DNA from: Deltaproteobacteria bacterium
Lineage (GTDB): Bacteria; UBA10199; SBBF01
Length of the DNA: 13,368 nt
Assembly: GCA_016207765.1 (NCBI GenBank)
Contig: JACQOY010000198.1
Location: 1 to 13,368, forward strand
Reading direction: 5' to 3'
Below, one piece after another: positions 1-10,100 of this stretch (the first letter of the stretch is position 1; each line of letters begins with the position of its first letter). Position numbers and translations under genes: made by a program. Below the pieces are notes generated by a model. The model ran no database searches. It saw only the letters and a program-made list of their open reading frames with translations, and was not told where the DNA came from.

Positions 1-1777
<1,777 letters not shown>

Positions 1778-1782
<5 letters not shown>

Positions 1783-1807
1783 GGGCGCACAGCCGTGCGC
1801 CCGTACA
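1778..1807. repeat. GTAGGGGC-type palindromic element between uvrB and uvrC
   Basis: A hairpin with 13-bp arms and one mismatch: TGTAGGGGCGCAC (1778-1790) and GTGCGCCCGTACA (1795-1807) around a 4-base loop AGCC. The uvrB stop codon (TAG, 1780-1782) is inside the left arm. The right arm ends five bases before the likely uvrC ATG and supplies an alternative GTG at 1795. The outer sequence GTAGGGGC matches the arms of the second palindrome at 3163-3190, while the inner bases differ. This suggests a family of dispersed short palindromes rather than a gene-specific terminator. There is no T-run after it, so an intrinsic terminator is unlikely. It may act as an RNA hairpin in the uvrB-uvrC message. 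Confidence 0.75.
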
Positions 1808-1812
1808 GAGCC

Positions 1813-3381
1813 ATGATCAATTTAAAAGAAAAAATCGCCGAATTCCCGACCTCGCCGGGCGTTTATCTGATGAAAGGGGAGACGGGGAAAATTATCTATG
1901 TGGGAAAGGCGGTCAATCTCCGCGCCCGCGTCCGAAACTATTTTGCGAAAGAGGCCGATAGCCGGTATCAGATTAAGTTTCTCATGAATCGGGTGAAGGA
2001 TATCGACACTCTCGTCACCGACAATGAAAAAGAGGCCCTCCTTTTGGAGAACAGCCTCATCAAAAAACACAAACCGCGCTACAATATCTTCCTCAAGGAC
2101 GACAAAACCTATGTCAGTCTCAAGTTGACTGCCAATCATCCTTTTCCAAGCCTCATTGTCACCCGCAAAATCAAAAAAGACGGAGCGCTCTATTTCGGCC
2201 CCTATTCGTCAGCTCAAGCCTGCCGCGAAACGGTCGATTTTATCTATCGCCATTTTCGTTTGCGCACCTGCTCGGACCACGAAATCAACAACCGGTCGCG
2301 TCCCTGTCTGGAGTATCAGATCCATCGATGCACGGCCCCCTGCGTTGGCTATGTCAGCCAAGAGGATTACGGCAGGCAGGTTGATCAGGTCCGCTTGTTT
2401 TTGGAAGGAAAGAGTGAAGCGCTCATCACACAGGCCGAAGAAAGCATGAAGCGGGCCTCCGACGAAGAACGTTTTGAGGAGGCGGCCCGGTTGCGCGATC
2501 TGTTGGCGAATATCAAGACCACGCTCGAAAAGCAGAAGGTAGTCAGGCATGGCGGTTTGCATCAGGATCTGGTTTCACTCTATCGGGAGGGAAACCGCGG
2601 TGTGATTGCGCTTTTTGTCATCCGCGATGGAACGTTGATCGATTCCCGCTACTATCCGGCTCTGTGTCTTGAGGAAGAGGCTCAGGTGATCGAGCATTTC
2701 TTGAATCAATATTACCTCGGTTCTGTTTTCATCCCGGATGAAATTCTTGTCTCGCATCTTCCGGAAGATTCGGCGCTCCTCGCCGGGCTTTTGACTTCGA
2801 TACAGGAAAAAAAGGTTGTCATTCGCGCGCCGCAAAAGGGGGAGAAGAAGGATTTGATCGAGTTGGCGGAGAAGAATGCCCGCTCGCAGTTTTCACGTCT
2901 GGTCAATAAGGAATATCAGACACAGGAGGCGCTCAAACTGCTTCAGGAGGCCTTGGGCCTTTCCAAATTTCCGCACCGGATGGAGTGTTACGATATCTCG
3001 AACATCTCCGGAAAGCAGGCAACCGGTTCCCGTGTCGTCTTTGTCGATGGCGAGCCGGACAAGAAGGAGTACCGTCATTACAAAATCAGGATGGACGGGG
3101 AACCAAACGATTATGCGATGATGAGGGAGGTGTTGGGGAGGAGGTTTGGTCATTTGACGGCTGTAGGGGCAATTCATGAATTGCCCCTACCCGACCTTCT
3201 CGTCATCGATGGTGGCAAGGGGCAACTTAACACGGCTTTGCGGGTCCTGGAAGAATCGGGTTTTGGCCAAATTGCCGCGATCGGTGTGGCCAAGGGAAAA
3301 GGGGCGGGGGCGCGGGCCAAGGGTTTGTGGAAAGGGAAAAAAGAGGGGAAATTTTTATCCCCCACCGCAAAAATCCGCTGA
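1813..3381 (+). CDS. uvrC: UvrABC system protein C (excision nuclease), prematurely terminated by an apparent frameshift
   Basis: UvrC makes both incisions in nucleotide excision repair: the N-terminal GIY-YIG domain cuts 3' of the lesion and the C-terminal RNase H-like domain cuts 5'. I chose the ATG at 1813 because homologues begin close to the [11 protein letters not shown] block. The GTG at 1795 lies in a palindrome and adds six unlikely residues. Visible parts are GIY-YIG ([25 protein letters not shown]), a cysteine-bearing segment ([16 protein letters not shown]), a UVR motif ([13 protein letters not shown]) and the endonuclease core. In that core the first catalytic Asp is codon 2992-2994 (MECYDISN) and the second is 3208-3210 ([11 protein letters not shown]). 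A palindrome encodes VGAIHELPL in frame just before the second Asp. The frame ends at TGA 3379-3381 after non-homologous residues. The conserved continuation is in another frame to 3488, so the annotated product (522 aa) lacks the third catalytic residue. Family assignment is certain; functionality is doubtful. Confidence 0.93.
   Translation: MINLKEKIAEFPTSPGVYLMKGETGKIIYVGKAVNLRARVRNYFAKEADSRYQIKFLMNRVKDIDTLVTDNEKEALLLENSLIKKHKPRYNIFLKDDKTYVSLKLTANHPFPSLIVTRKIKKDGALYFGPYSSAQACRETVDFIYRHFRLRTCSDHEINNRSRPCLEYQIHRCTAPCVGYVSQEDYGRQVDQVRLFLEGKSEALITQAEESMKRASDEERFEEAARLRDLLANIKTTLEKQKVVRHGGLHQDLVSLYREGNRGVIALFVIRDGTLIDSRYYPALCLEEEAQVIEHFLNQYYLGSVFIPDEILVSHLPEDSALLAGLLTSIQEKKVVIRAPQKGEKKDLIELAEKNARSQFSRLVNKEYQTQEALKLLQEALGLSKFPHRMECYDISNISGKQATGSRVVFVDGEPDKKEYRHYKIRMDGEPNDYAMMREVLGRRFGHLTAVGAIHELPLPDLLVIDGGKGQLNTALRVLEESGFGQIAAIGVAKGKGAGARAKGLWKGKKEGKFLSPTAKIR
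3163..3190. repeat. Perfect 28-bp palindrome inserted in frame within uvrC
   Basis: GTAGGGGCAATTCA (3163-3176) is followed directly by its exact reverse complement (3177-3190). In the uvrC frame it encodes V-G-A-I-H-E-L-P-L without a stop or shift. It lies in the variable linker between RRFGHL and [13 protein letters not shown], where other UvrC proteins have a short, non-conserved loop. Its outer GTAGGGGC is shared with the palindrome at 1778-1807. I interpret this as a dispersed palindromic element tolerated inside a protein loop, comparable in principle to the in-frame palindromic elements of Rickettsia. I make no claim of homology to them. Confidence 0.85.
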
Positions 3382-3488
3382 TCCTCAAAAGAGGCTCCCC
3401 GGAGTTGATGCTTCTCCAACGTCTGCGGGACGAGGCCCACCGGTTTGCCATCAAGTATCACCGATTGTTGAGGGATCAAAAACTATAA
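3345..3488 (+). pseudogene. uvrC: Out-of-frame 3' remnant of uvrC (RNase H-like core end with the catalytic His; no helix-hairpin-helix domain)
   Basis: Reading from about 3345 in the -1 frame relative to the upstream uvrC frame gives [19 protein letters not shown], then [20 protein letters not shown], then LLRDQKL and TAA at 3486-3488. This is the conserved UvrC block that normally follows the second catalytic Asp. The His of RDEAHRF (codon 3438-3440) is the third member of the family's Asp-Asp-His metal site. Restoring the frame needs one extra base, most simply in the A6 run (3337-3342) or the G4 run (3345-3348). Even then the protein would end about 558 residues long, without the roughly 60-residue C-terminal (HhH)2 DNA-binding domain. 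The segment overlaps the 3' end of the convergent minus-strand gene by 13 bp. It could be a sequencing or assembly indel or a real mutation. Confidence 0.8.
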
Positions 3489-4036
3489 TAGACAATGATC
3501 TCCGGCGAAACACTCTGTTTTTTCGAGCTGACATTCTGAATCCACGCGCCGATGTTTAATGAATCGGAGGGGCCCATCAGGAACGGTTTGGGGAACCAGA
3601 CCTGTTCGTCGATTTTTCCCGCCTCATGACTGGTGGCAAAACTCACATGCATGAGCATCTCGTTTTCTCCTTTGGTCTGGTAAGCCGGTTTCTGGTTGAT
3701 GCCGGCGGCAAATTCAACCAAGCGCGTCGATTTCCAGCAGTCGATGCTCATCAAAATGCCGTGAATTTCCACGGGATCGGAAAAGGTCACCGAAAGTTCA
3801 TCGGGGCTCCGGCCGGAAGTTGAGCCCTTTTGGCTAAAATGCTTCTGAAAGATGCGGCCGTGCATCCGACCGTCGTCATCGGCCATTTTTCGCAGAATTT
3901 CCGTCTGGACATCAAATGTCTCCGGCATTGCAACCGTTTTGACGCGGCTGTTTTTAAGGCGGAGTTCCAGTTCAGCAAAATTGATGCTGATGAAAAACAG
4001 AACAGCCATTAGAAAGATTGTAAGCCATCGTGTCAT
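3476..4036 (-). CDS. Hypothetical membrane-anchored (or exported) protein, 186 aa
   Basis: I do not recognise a family. The protein begins [20 protein letters not shown], one hydrophobic segment at about residues 5-21 with an Arg before it. This predicts a signal anchor or uncleaved signal with the remaining 165 residues in the periplasm. No lipobox cysteine is present. The rest is polar, with alternating hydrophobic stretches such as [20 protein letters not shown] and the end [10 protein letters not shown], suggesting a beta-rich domain. The start codon overlaps the thioesterase stop as TAATG (4034-4038), so it is probably translated by coupling. It is the last gene of the mpl-tamB-bamA run, which makes an envelope role plausible but unproven. 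The 3' end overlaps the uvrC remnant tail by 13 bp on the opposite strand. Confidence 0.75.
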   Translation of the reverse strand: MTRWLTIFLMAVLFFISINFAELELRLKNSRVKTVAMPETFDVQTEILRKMADDDGRMHGRIFQKHFSQKGSTSGRSPDELSVTFSDPVEIHGILMSIDCWKSTRLVEFAAGINQKPAYQTKGENEMLMHVSFATSHEAGKIDEQVWFPKPFLMGPSDSLNIGAWIQNVSSKKQSVSPEIIVYYSF

Positions 4037-4440
4037 TAAGATGTCAGTTTTTTCCTGTATTCCTCCGGAATCGGCGCCGATTTTCCGGTTTTATAGTCGT
4101 ACCAGACGAGGGTCGAACTTCCTGTCGCCACTTGTTCACCGTTTTGCTTGTAGATCATGTCATATTCAACGATGAAGCTTGAATTTTTCACCTGCGTCAC
4201 GCGGGTCTCCACGATGAGCCGCTCATCCACATGAACCGGCTTGAGGAATTTACAGGAAATTTCAGCAATGATGAAGGGAAAATGAGAGGCCAGAACCGGT
4301 TTTCCCTCTTTAATTCCGAAAAATTCCCTGAACAGGGCCACGCGGGCCTGCTCGAAATAGGTGAAATAGACGGCATTGTTGGCGTGTCCCATCGGGTCGC
4401 AGTCGTTCCAGCGGACGATGATTTCGGTGGTCGTGTTCAT
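4036..4440 (-). CDS. Hotdog-fold acyl-CoA thioesterase (YbgC/FadM, 4HBT family)
   Basis: The 134-residue length and N-terminal block RWNDCDPMGHANNAVYFTYF are typical of single-domain 4HBT thioesterases, which hydrolyse acyl-CoA thioesters in the cytoplasm. Asp13 and Asp15 sit in the conserved D-x-D-P-x-GH-x-N region, where one Asp (likely Asp15) is the catalytic residue. The FEQAR segment starts the long central helix. The second half (ETRVTQVKNSSFIVEYDMIY, then GSSTLVWYDYKTGKSAPIPEEYR) forms the expected beta-sheet and the common C-terminal IPEEYR pattern. The ATG at 4438-4440 is preceded by a strong AAGGGGG ribosome-binding site four bases away. It lies 63 bp downstream of the Omp85 gene and is coupled to the next gene by TAATG. 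The substrate cannot be told from sequence. A YbgC-like role in phospholipid or envelope maintenance would fit the context, but this is inference. Confidence 0.88.
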   Translation of the reverse strand: MNTTTEIIVRWNDCDPMGHANNAVYFTYFEQARVALFREFFGIKEGKPVLASHFPFIIAEISCKFLKPVHVDERLIVETRVTQVKNSSFIVEYDMIYKQNGEQVATGSSTLVWYDYKTGKSAPIPEEYRKKLTS

Positions 4441-4503
4441 CTAGCCCCCTTCGGGGACAAGGGCCTGTAACGCTCTCCGCCTACGGCGGATCGCTAACAG
4501 GCT
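4441..4503 (-). promoter_or_regulatory. Intergenic hairpins between the Omp85 gene and the thioesterase gene; one contains the ribosome-binding site
   Basis: This is the only sizeable gap inside the minus-strand operon. Read on the minus strand it contains GCCTGT ... ACAGGC outer arms around a central TCCGCC-GTA-GGCGGA hairpin (plus-strand 4475-4489). A second small hairpin follows, CCCC-GAA-GGGG, whose 3' side is part of the AAGGGGG Shine-Dalgarno sequence of the thioesterase gene. The outer symmetry is imperfect inside the arms. The structure could be a dispersed REP-like repeat, an RNA-stabilising or processing hairpin, or an element that lowers thioesterase translation. There is no T-run, so a simple intrinsic terminator is unlikely. 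Confidence 0.5.
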
Positions 4504-7128
4504 CTAGAAAAAATATCCAAACGAAAAATGGAGTCGTTGCCCTCTCTCCCCGTCTTTTTTGTCCAAAACAAACCCGTAGTCAAGGCGAATTGGCCCTACG
4601 GGAGTAAAATAACGAAGGCCGAAACCGGCTGATTCGCGGATCGAATCGCGCGAGATCTCGGAAATGGTCTCGGTCAGGCTCCCGGCATCGAAAAATCCGG
4701 CCAGCTTGAAGTTATTGAAGAGAAGATAGTGCAGTTCCGCGTTGTAAATGAGCGAGGTGGTCCCGCCGCCGGAATCGACGGCATCCTCGTCAAAGCCCCG
4801 CACCGTGTCGTTTCCCCCCATAAAAAAGAGTTTTGTGACCGGAACCCGGGCCGACGGGTTGATGCGAAACAGTTTGCCGACCCGGAAACTGTTGACGAGG
4901 GTGAAACGGTCCAGAAAATTGAGATAATGCGCCAGGTTGACCTTGCTGATGTTAAAGACGTTGGAGGCGTCGGCAAAGTCGGTGTCGAATTCGGTGCCGA
5001 CGAGGGCGTAAATGCCCCGGCCGGGATCGGCGAAGTTGTCGCGGGTGTCGTAAGTCGCGGAGAAGATATTTTCCCAAAAGGTGCTGTCAAAAATGTTTTC
5101 CGCCAACTCATCGGTGTTGCTTTCCCCCTCAAAAATATTGAGACGGGTCGCCTGGGTCTTCATCAGCAGGGTCCAATCGGAGCCGAAATTTTTGAGGACG
5201 CCCACCGATCCGCCGAAAGAGGCGGCGTTGAATTGTTCGTCATCCTCGTACTGGGCGAAATACTGGTTGACCAGGTTCCAGCTGGCGCCGAAAACGCGCG
5301 GGGAATAGAACGTCGCCTCGCCGCGGTCAAATTCAAAACCCCCCACCGCGCGGAACTGAACCTGCTTGGCCAGGCCGAATATGTTCCGCTTGGTGACGAC
5401 AATCTGTCCCGAGGCGAGTTTGTCGCTGTCAAATCCCACATCGAGGTCGAAGGTCAGGCTCTTTCGCTCGGTTACCTGAACCAGGACGTCGACGACCGGT
5501 AACTTCTCTTCCACGCCGGGGGTCGATATCCTTACATGATCGAAAATGCCCAGCCGCTTCAGATTCAACTGGCCGTCGAGGATTTTCTTGTAGGTGTAAA
5601 GATCACCCGATGAGAATTTCAGGTTGTTGCGGATCACCTTTTCCCGGGTTGAGTACTCGCCGGCAATGACTATCGTTCCGATGAGCGCCTGAAGGCCCTC
5701 GTCGACTTTGATGAAAAGTTGAACCGTTTTGTCATCCGGATTCAATCGGGTGTCGGTTGAAACCTCCGCATAGGGGTAGCCGTTCTCATGATAGAAATCG
5801 ATGAGTCTCTCCCGCCCCCTGGCGATTTTTTCGGCGTCAAATTCTTTTCCCTCCTTGAAGCCCCCTTTTTTAAGGAGGGTGGAAGTTTCATGAATTTTAT
5901 TTCCCTCGAACCGGATCTCTTCCACAAGGTAAGGGCTTCCTTCTTCCAGGTCGATGGTCATGGTGATTTGATCGCGAAACCGGTTGGCCACCGCCTCCCA
6001 CCCGGTGACCTTGGCCTCAAAATAGCCGTGGTCGTGATACAATTTGGCGATCCGGTCCAAATCTTCCTCCACCACTTCTTCCTGGTAATATCCCTGCCGG
6101 GTAAGGGTATGCTCCCGGTTGGCCATCACCTTGGAGAGGGCCTTGCGGCCAAAGGATTCGGCACCGTCAAAAATGACCTTTTTCAGGCGCGCCCGTCTCC
6201 CCTCGTTGATGGTAAAGGTGACCAAAATCTCGTTGTTGGGGCCGTCGGAGGAGGCCGCGGAGACGGTGGCGTCAATGAACCCGTTTCTGCGGTAGAATTC
6301 CAGAAGAGTTTCCGTGCTTCGCTCGATTTCAAATCGGTCGTAGCCGCGGTCTTTGTAGAAGGTGACGTAATCGTCCAGACGCTGGGGTTTGAAGAGGTTG
6401 TTTCCCTCGAAAGCCAGTACAAGTCTCCGGCGTTCGATCACCTCGACGACGATGTTTACCTCCTTTTTTTCGCGGTCGACATCGACGGAAGACAACTTGA
6501 GGCGAGCCCGGACAAAACCTTTTTGAACGTACTTGTTCTGGATGTCTTTCAGTTTTTTCTTGATCCGCCTGAGTTTGAAGTGGCCGAAACCCGACAGCTT
6601 GTTCCTGAGCCGGGAATCGGCAAAAAAAGTATTCCCGACAAAGACGGTTTCCCCCAAGCGGTAGGTTTCCCCCTTGTGCACCCTGATTTTGACGTTGATA
6701 AAACCGGGTTTGGGGTCTCGGACGGCCTTGATCCCGACCTTCGTGCCGTAATATCCCTCCTTTTCAAAAAAATCCCCGATCCTTTTTTCGTTTTCCAAAA
6801 CGGCGTCCGGCTCGAACGGTTCCCCCGTCTGCAAAGAGCTCAAACGAAGGATCGTCTTTGAGAGGTAAGGATAGTTGCCGCTGACGGAGAGTTTTCGCAC
6901 CAGAGGGCCCCCCATCTCCGGCTGTGGCTGGGCCTTCACCTCGGCTTCCGGTTTGAGCGCCTGTTTTTTCTTGGCTGGAAGAGCGGTTTCATCCTCCGGT
7001 GGAGACTCTTCGGACTGAGCCGTCTCCACCTTTGAAGAAGGATCGCCCGTTTTCGATCCTGCATCGTCAACAGGGGTAAGGAGAAGGCAAAAACCGAACA
7101 GGGCTGGGAGAATAATTTTTCGGCGCAT
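4504..7128 (-). CDS. bamA: Outer-membrane assembly protein of the Omp85 superfamily (BamA/TamA-like) with about six POTRA domains
   Basis: Omp85 proteins insert beta-barrel proteins into the outer membrane. The 874-residue product starts with a signal peptide (MRRKIILPALFGFCLLL), followed by a Lys/Pro/Glu-rich low-complexity linker at about residues 25-70. From about 74 to 560 there are repeated POTRA units, each opening with a phrase such as VRKLSVSGN, LGETVFVGN, LVLAFEGNN, LKKVIFDGA, VEEIRFEGN or IGTIVIAGE. I count six, against five in E. coli BamA and three in TamA. The remaining roughly 310 residues are an amphipathic barrel with the VRGF motif (residues 776-779, GGNDTVRGFDED). It ends in a C-terminal beta-signal, HFSFGYFF, with a final Phe. 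It starts 8 bp after the tamB-like gene with no clear ribosome-binding site, so coupled translation is likely. Adjacency to tamB favours a TamA-like role; domain count is closer to BamA. The gene symbol is therefore provisional. Confidence 0.9.
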   Translation of the reverse strand: MRRKIILPALFGFCLLLTPVDDAGSKTGDPSSKVETAQSEESPPEDETALPAKKKQALKPEAEVKAQPQPEMGGPLVRKLSVSGNYPYLSKTILRLSSLQTGEPFEPDAVLENEKRIGDFFEKEGYYGTKVGIKAVRDPKPGFINVKIRVHKGETYRLGETVFVGNTFFADSRLRNKLSGFGHFKLRRIKKKLKDIQNKYVQKGFVRARLKLSSVDVDREKKEVNIVVEVIERRRLVLAFEGNNLFKPQRLDDYVTFYKDRGYDRFEIERSTETLLEFYRRNGFIDATVSAASSDGPNNEILVTFTINEGRRARLKKVIFDGAESFGRKALSKVMANREHTLTRQGYYQEEVVEEDLDRIAKLYHDHGYFEAKVTGWEAVANRFRDQITMTIDLEEGSPYLVEEIRFEGNKIHETSTLLKKGGFKEGKEFDAEKIARGRERLIDFYHENGYPYAEVSTDTRLNPDDKTVQLFIKVDEGLQALIGTIVIAGEYSTREKVIRNNLKFSSGDLYTYKKILDGQLNLKRLGIFDHVRISTPGVEEKLPVVDVLVQVTERKSLTFDLDVGFDSDKLASGQIVVTKRNIFGLAKQVQFRAVGGFEFDRGEATFYSPRVFGASWNLVNQYFAQYEDDEQFNAASFGGSVGVLKNFGSDWTLLMKTQATRLNIFEGESNTDELAENIFDSTFWENIFSATYDTRDNFADPGRGIYALVGTEFDTDFADASNVFNISKVNLAHYLNFLDRFTLVNSFRVGKLFRINPSARVPVTKLFFMGGNDTVRGFDEDAVDSGGGTTSLIYNAELHYLLFNNFKLAGFFDAGSLTETISEISRDSIRESAGFGLRYFTPVGPIRLDYGFVLDKKDGERGQRLHFSFGYFF
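5849..5879. repeat. Inverted repeat inside a POTRA-encoding segment
   Basis: CCCTCCTT (5849-5856) and its exact complement AAGGAGGG (5872-5879) flank 15 bases that include a C5T6 run. In the Omp85 protein it encodes the TLLKKGGFKEGKEF segment of a POTRA domain. Because KEGxxFD-type wording is normal at that place in POTRA domains, the repeat may be coincidental rather than an inserted element. Confidence 0.35.
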
Positions 7129-7136
7129 GGAACGGA

Positions 7137-10100
7137 TTAGTAGGCTTGCAGGCGCAATGTTAAATCAAAGCGGTAGCGAGAGCCAGTGTCTTTTACGCCC
7201 TTCAACAGAACGTTGTCGAAAATCTGATATTCCACCTGGACCCCTTTGAGCGCCTCGTCCAAGGTCAAATCACTCGTGAAGGCGATGGCGAAGCGGGGAG
7301 AAAGTTGTTTGCCGACCGAGACGCGCGACAGGACGGGATGCTCCTGTCCATATTGCGCCTCAAGGCGAACGATGTCGAGCCGGGTTGCCTTGGAAAGGGG
7401 ACGCTGAAGAAGCCCGACAATTTGTGAGGCGATAGCGGTTCTTGAGAAGAAACCCTGGTCCCCTTGGGAGAGCTGGTCGGGTGTTCTGCCGTAGGCGATG
7501 AGGGAGACGATGTCGTTTTGATTCAAGGTCGGGGTCGATTCGAGGGTCAAAGCCAGGTTATCGGAAGGGCCTTTTATCTTCACGCGGACTTCAAAGTCCT
7601 GGATGGCATGCGAGGCCGAAAACTCGAGATAGGGGGAGAGGCCCCGGTCGCGGATAAACGAGGCAAAGCCGGTGGCATCCTCAAAATCGATTCCAAAGGC
7701 GTGGATTTCCCCCTCGATGATGTCGATGTTTCCCACCGCCTGCGGTTGCAAGGGGGTGCCGAAGAGGGAAATATCGCTTTTCAGCGCGACCTCGGCGAGG
7801 TTGTTCTTGATTTCAAACTCACCGGCGCTTTTTACCTTGAGGCTGAGATTCACATTTTTGAATGCTTCGGGAACAAGGCTCTTTCCCTCGTCGTGTTTGA
7901 CCCCGACCGGCCTGAGGATGAATTCCGAGAGGCTGTAGTCGCGATAATAGAGCCCCTCAACGATGTTCAACTGGCCCGCAAGCGACAATCCCCCGCCGCT
8001 CCCCGTGAGGTGGACGTTGGCGTCGGTGAAGAGCCGCCAGGTGTCGGGTTTGGAGAGGGGAATTTCGGTTCCCCGTAAATCGAGGTCGGCGGCAAGAATT
8101 GCGGGGGAGGCCCATTCGAGCCACCCCTGAAGCGTAACCGGCGCCTCGTCGTAATTCATGTGGAAATTTTCAAAGGTGTAGCGGTTGCCGCTTATCTTTA
8201 AGGTTCCGTTCAACTCGGTCAGGTCGCGTTTTAAGTCCCTGAAAAAAAGCTCCGCATTCTTGAAGGTGATCCTCCCATCGTAAGACGGTGTTTTGACCGA
8301 TCCTTCCCACATGACGTCGAGATCGACCAGCCCGTTTCCTTCCACCAGCCACGAGAAAAGCCCGGTCAGTTGGTAAAGATCGAGCGAACCCTTGGCGCGA
8401 AGGGCCGATCCCCCTTCGATCCCCAGGGGGCCGTCGAGTGTGAGACGCCCTTTCCCCACGGTAAAGGGGCTTTGGTGAAAAGTGATTTTCCGGTTTTCAA
8501 AATCGACGCGGGTTTTTCCGATAAGGTGGATGTTCTTTTCCTCTCCGGTGAATTCAAAGGCGGTCAGATCGGCTGTTATGCCGGAGTCGATGGGGGAGGA
8601 AAGACGGTAGATGACGTCGAAATCACCGGTGGTTGAAAACTTTTCCATGGCCATGGGAACCAACGGGGCCAGAAAATCGAGCGGCGTTTTGGAGGCTCTC
8701 AATTTCATGAGAAGATTGTCGGGGTCGCTTGCAAGCCGCCGGCCTTCAACCGATACGGTCGGGAGCACATACCCTGAAAAGAGATACCCCTCCGGCGTAA
8801 AAGTGAAGACAAGCGGTTTTGACGGCGCGAGCGTCGGCTGTGAGGGGCCTGCTACGATTTTGATGCCCGATACCGTCAACACCTTGTCTTTTAAGCCCAG
8901 TTGGCCGGCCATCTTCTGAATTTTTATCTTGTGCCAGACCATGTCGGCCACATCGAGGCTTCCCTTGCCGTCGTAGTTCTGCTTTTCCTTGGTCATGTTG
9001 AAAAAGCCGCTTAAAGAGCCCCCGATCGTCTCCGACTTGAAGAGGGGGCCAAGGGGAAGGTTTTTGAAATCGGTTTTCAAAGAAACGGTTTGGCGCGAGG
9101 ACCTGAAGACCTCGACGATATCGAGATCGATCCGGCCGGTTCCGCTTCCGGCCAGGGTTGTTGTCCCGGTCAGCCTTAAGTTTTTGTCGCGGATGAGGAG
9201 CTTCCCGTTAAAGGAACCGAAGGTCAGATTTTCGTAACCTGCCTCCGGGGAGGCAAGGGTCAAATCAAACGTCGGATTGTTGAGTTTCCCCGTGATGCCG
9301 CCCGATAAATCGGCCAGTCCGGGGATGTCGATCGTCGAAAAAAAACGGACAACCGTTTGGGCGTCGAGATTTTTCCCGATGTAAGAGCTGGTGAGGGTCT
9401 TTTTTGCCAGGTCGATGGTCCCGCGCGCGGAGACCGTGCCGTCGGCCAGCGTTATTTTCAGGTCGTTGACCCCCAAGAGGCCGTCTTTGAAATCGGTGAC
9501 AGCGGTCAAAAAGAGATTTTCCTTGGCCGGGACGATCCGGTTTTTGTAAAGCCTGACGCTTAGTTTTCCTTTGACGTTTCCTTTGGATAAACTCCCCAGG
9601 TTTCCCGATCCCGAAAGCTCCACCCCCGCCTTTTCAAACGACTGCCGGAATTTGGCCTTGCCGAGTGGAAGAAGGGAGAGACGGAATGGGATGCGGTTTT
9701 CTATCTGGTAGGCGGCCTTGCCGCTTTTTTTGTCCCACTCAGCCTTGATTGACAGTTTTCCCCCAAAGGCCGTGAGCATGCCGTCATCCACCCGCATCAA
9801 GAAGGGGTCGAAGTGGAAGGGGAGATCAAGGTTGTCGAAAAAGATGAAGGCGCGGTTGTCGGGAATTTGATCTTCGTATTTTTGGGTCAAGAGCGGCTTA
9901 AGCGAGTCATCCCACGCCGGTGCGGGATTCCAGGGGGTCGGGGTTTTCGGCGCCGCCAGAAGAGAAGAATTCAGGCGGAGCCGGCCGTCGAGATACGGTT
10001 CGTTTTTTCGGGCAAAGGCATTGTATTTGGCCTTGAACGATCCCTCAGCGGTCAATTCATCGGCAAAAAAATCAAGCCGCGTCGACCGGTAGGCAATGTT

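Noticed and set aside
1795..1812. GTG at 1795 as the uvrC start
   Set aside because: It lies in the palindromic element and adds six residues with no family counterpart; the ATG at 1813 fits homologues better.
3334..3343. Programmed -1 frameshifting in uvrC
   Set aside because: The A6G run permits slippage, but no downstream pseudoknot or upstream Shine-Dalgarno stimulator is evident and UvrC is not known to use recoding; an indel is simpler. Kept only as an alternative.
4729..5502. Plus-strand open frame of 257 codons
   Set aside because: Antisense to the beta-barrel part of the Omp85 gene, whose motifs (VRGF, terminal Phe) are clear.
5788..6861. Plus-strand open frame of 357 codons
   Set aside because: It lies antisense inside the well-supported Omp85 gene and its translation resembles no real protein; it is a by-product of codon bias on the other strand.
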